Shown: positions 5,598-6,708 of the stretch, in pieces
How the letters are laid out: each line of letters begins with the position of its first letter
How positions within the stretch are numbered: position 1 is the first letter of the stretch
Source of the DNA: Hyphomicrobium sp.
GTDB lineage: Bacteria > Pseudomonadota > Alphaproteobacteria > Rhizobiales > Hyphomicrobiaceae
NCBI GenBank assembly: GCA_025927515.1
Contig: JAICLG010000169.1
Coordinates: 1-6,708, forward strand
DNA length: 6,708 nt
Direction of reading: 5' to 3'
The notes under the pieces: generated by a model
Told to the model about the DNA's origin: nothing
Databases searched by the model: none
The model's input: the letters and a program-made list of their open reading frames with translations, nothing else
Position numbers and translations under genes: made by a program

Positions 5598-6695
5598 TTA
5601 GTCGCAGATCTTTTTATATTTGCGCGCCGCCATGTCGACATGGAAGTGATTGCGATGGTCGGCATTGGCTTCGGGGCCGAGCGTCGTCCCGAAGATGTGG
5701 CAGGCCGCTTCGTGGGTTTCCAGCAGAAACGCCTTCACCTCGGGATCGGGAGGCGGTTCGTCGTGGATCGCGGCTTTGTCCGATGCACCCGGCAGCGTGA
5801 CGGTCAGTTTTGAAACGCCTTCGTCGATCGTCGAGTGAGCCAGTCCGGCTGCGGGAGCACCGAGCTTGGAGGCGGTCGCGAGCGGTGGCACGATCGCGCT
5901 CGCCTTGCCGCCGCGAAGATTTTGCTGCGCCGACTTGTTGGCCGCGGCCAGATCGGAAGCCTGCTTTTCCGCTGCCGCCTTTGCTGCGGCAGCCTTTTCC
6001 TCGGCGATCCGGGCAATAATTTCACGCTGTGGCGTGCCCCAGCCGTCCATCACGGAAGCGGTCTTTCCCGACGCGGTGATGAAAGCTCCGATGTCGAGGG
6101 CGTCGGCCAAGCCATGCTCGCTGAGCTTGGTTGTTTTGCGCCGGTACGCATTGCGGCAAGCGTAATCTCCCATCGTCTCGATCTTGACGATGGGAGAACC
6201 GAAGTGCTTGCGTGCCAGGGGCTGCACGTCCTTTTCGAGCCAGGTATCGAGGGCATCGGCAAGATCGCAGCGAACGGCGGGCGGCGGCGAAAAATACACC
6301 ACTGGATTTTGTCCGATACTCATCAGTTCGACAGGCGCAGGGGCGCCACAAGCACCGTCCTTGATCGGTTCATGGAAAGCATAGACGGCGTGACTGCGCT
6401 CGAGGATCGCGACGCAATGCGCTTTCGCGTCCGTAATTTCCGCCTCGGTCCAGATGTTGGCCGACTTCGGGTCGGCGTCGGACTTCATTTGGTCGGGGCT
6501 TGGCTTGTCGGTCTGCACTGGCTTGGAATCTTGTTTCGCGGTCGCGCCATTGCGTGTTGTGGATTTAGAAGCGGCGGTTGGAAACGCGGCGATTGGCTTA
6601 TGCTTTTTCGTTTCGGCCGCTGCGGCGTCGATCGCGAGGAGCAAAACGGCGATAGATGCTATGACGAGGAGAGCTTTCCGGCCAAATTTGGTCAC
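5598..6695 (-). CDS. Extensin-family protein (Extensin_C-like domain), predicted secreted
   Basis: The frame encodes 365 residues from a GTG start, with AAGGA 6 nt upstream. Residues 8-27 are hydrophobic and end AAAA before E28, a probable signal peptide after a KFGRK n-region. A polar Lys/Ser/Pro-rich linker covers 28-80. The Extensin_C-like domain begins near 81, with family cysteines C94, C116, C143, C180, C332 and C364. It contains GDYACRNAYRR (176-186), LSEHGLADALDIGAF (191-205) and an HRNHFHVD block (347-354) near the end. SEH..LADALD (S192, H194, D201) plus H350-x-H352 resembles the zinc-ligand layout of LAS metallopeptidases (HxxxxxxD and HxH), so an envelope peptidase is a reasonable inference, not a demonstrated activity. 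Between the two half-motifs lies an unusual insert (about 225-315) with an Ala/Lys/Glu-rich helix at 231-260, probably a coiled coil, then a Pro/Ala-rich stretch. hemB follows on the same strand. Confidence 0.92.
   Translation of the reverse strand: MTKFGRKALLVIASIAVLLLAIDAAAAETKKHKPIAAFPTAASKSTTRNGATAKQDSKPVQTDKPSPDQMKSDADPKSANIWTEAEITDAKAHCVAILERSHAVYAFHEPIKDGACGAPAPVELMSIGQNPVVYFSPPPAVRCDLADALDTWLEKDVQPLARKHFGSPIVKIETMGDYACRNAYRRKTTKLSEHGLADALDIGAFITASGKTASVMDGWGTPQREIIARIAEEKAAAAKAAAEKQASDLAAANKSAQQNLRGGKASAIVPPLATASKLGAPAAGLAHSTIDEGVSKLTVTLPGASDKAAIHDEPPPDPEVKAFLLETHEAACHIFGTTLGPEANADHRNHFHVDMAARKYKKICD
6166..6197. repeat. Perfect 12-bp inverted repeat inside the extensin-family gene
   Basis: TCTCCCATCGTC (6166-6177) and GACGATGGGAGA (6186-6197) are exact reverse complements around an 8-nt loop. 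The repeat encodes residues about 167-177 (SPIVKIETMGD), so it is constrained by protein sequence. The transcript could nonetheless form a strong hairpin here. Confidence 0.8.
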
Positions 6696-6701
6696 GTGCT
6701 G

Positions 6702-6706
6702 TCCTT
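6702..6706 (-). promoter_or_regulatory. Ribosome binding site fixing the GTG start of the extensin-family gene
   Basis: AAGGA on the minus strand lies 6 nt before the GTG at 6695. It decides in favour of this non-ATG start, which also places the hydrophobic signal segment at the right distance from the N-terminus. Confidence 0.8.
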
Positions 6707-6708
6707 CC

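Noticed and set aside
1..6708. Mobile element, CRISPR array, or defence or biosynthetic system
   Set aside because: No transposase, integrase, terminal repeats, regularly spaced repeats or unfamiliar gene cluster is present; all five genes belong to recognised chromosomal families.

Overview
The window reads as ordinary chromosome from a GC-rich alphaproteobacterium, most likely Hyphomicrobiales. The evidence is a B12-dependent ribonucleotide reductase of the alphaproteobacterial type, a bacterial NDUFA12-family complex I accessory subunit next to a DUF2155 protein, a HemB with an aspartate-rich metal site, and an extensin-family secreted protein. The order-level placement is inference. I see no mobile element, CRISPR array, rRNA or tRNA.

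Layout. Bases 1-2648 (minus strand) carry the first 882 codons of nrdJ, whose 3' end lies outside the window. Bases 2649-3392 are a 744-bp divergent intergenic region with no convincing gene. It holds a probable pair of NrdR boxes (3099-3145), spaced 31 bp centre to centre and about 450 bp upstream of nrdJ. If nrdJ is transcribed from there it has a very long leader, and that leader contains a stem-loop plus U-run that can compete with an alternative stem (2760-2804). Bases 3393-3791 (plus) encode the NDUFA12-family protein, closed by a clear intrinsic terminator at 3794-3820. Bases 3847-4434 (plus) encode an exported DUF2155 protein. Only 13 bp separate its stop from that of the convergent hemB (4448-5500, minus). 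Upstream of hemB on the same strand is a GTG-started extensin-family protein (5598-6695, minus). The 97-bp gap between these two holds a long stem-loop starting 1 bp after the extensin stop.

How the genes relate. NrdJ makes deoxyribonucleotides using adenosylcobalamin. HemB makes porphobilinogen, the common precursor of haem and cobalamin, so the two are linked metabolically, though nothing shows co-regulation. The NDUFA12 protein belongs to respiratory complex I. The DUF2155 and extensin-family products look exported and probably act in the envelope. No wholly novel system is evident. The points most worth checking are the candidate NrdR operator with its long nrdJ leader, the terminator and uncertain start around the DUF2155 gene, and the strong stem-loops in and after the extensin-family gene.
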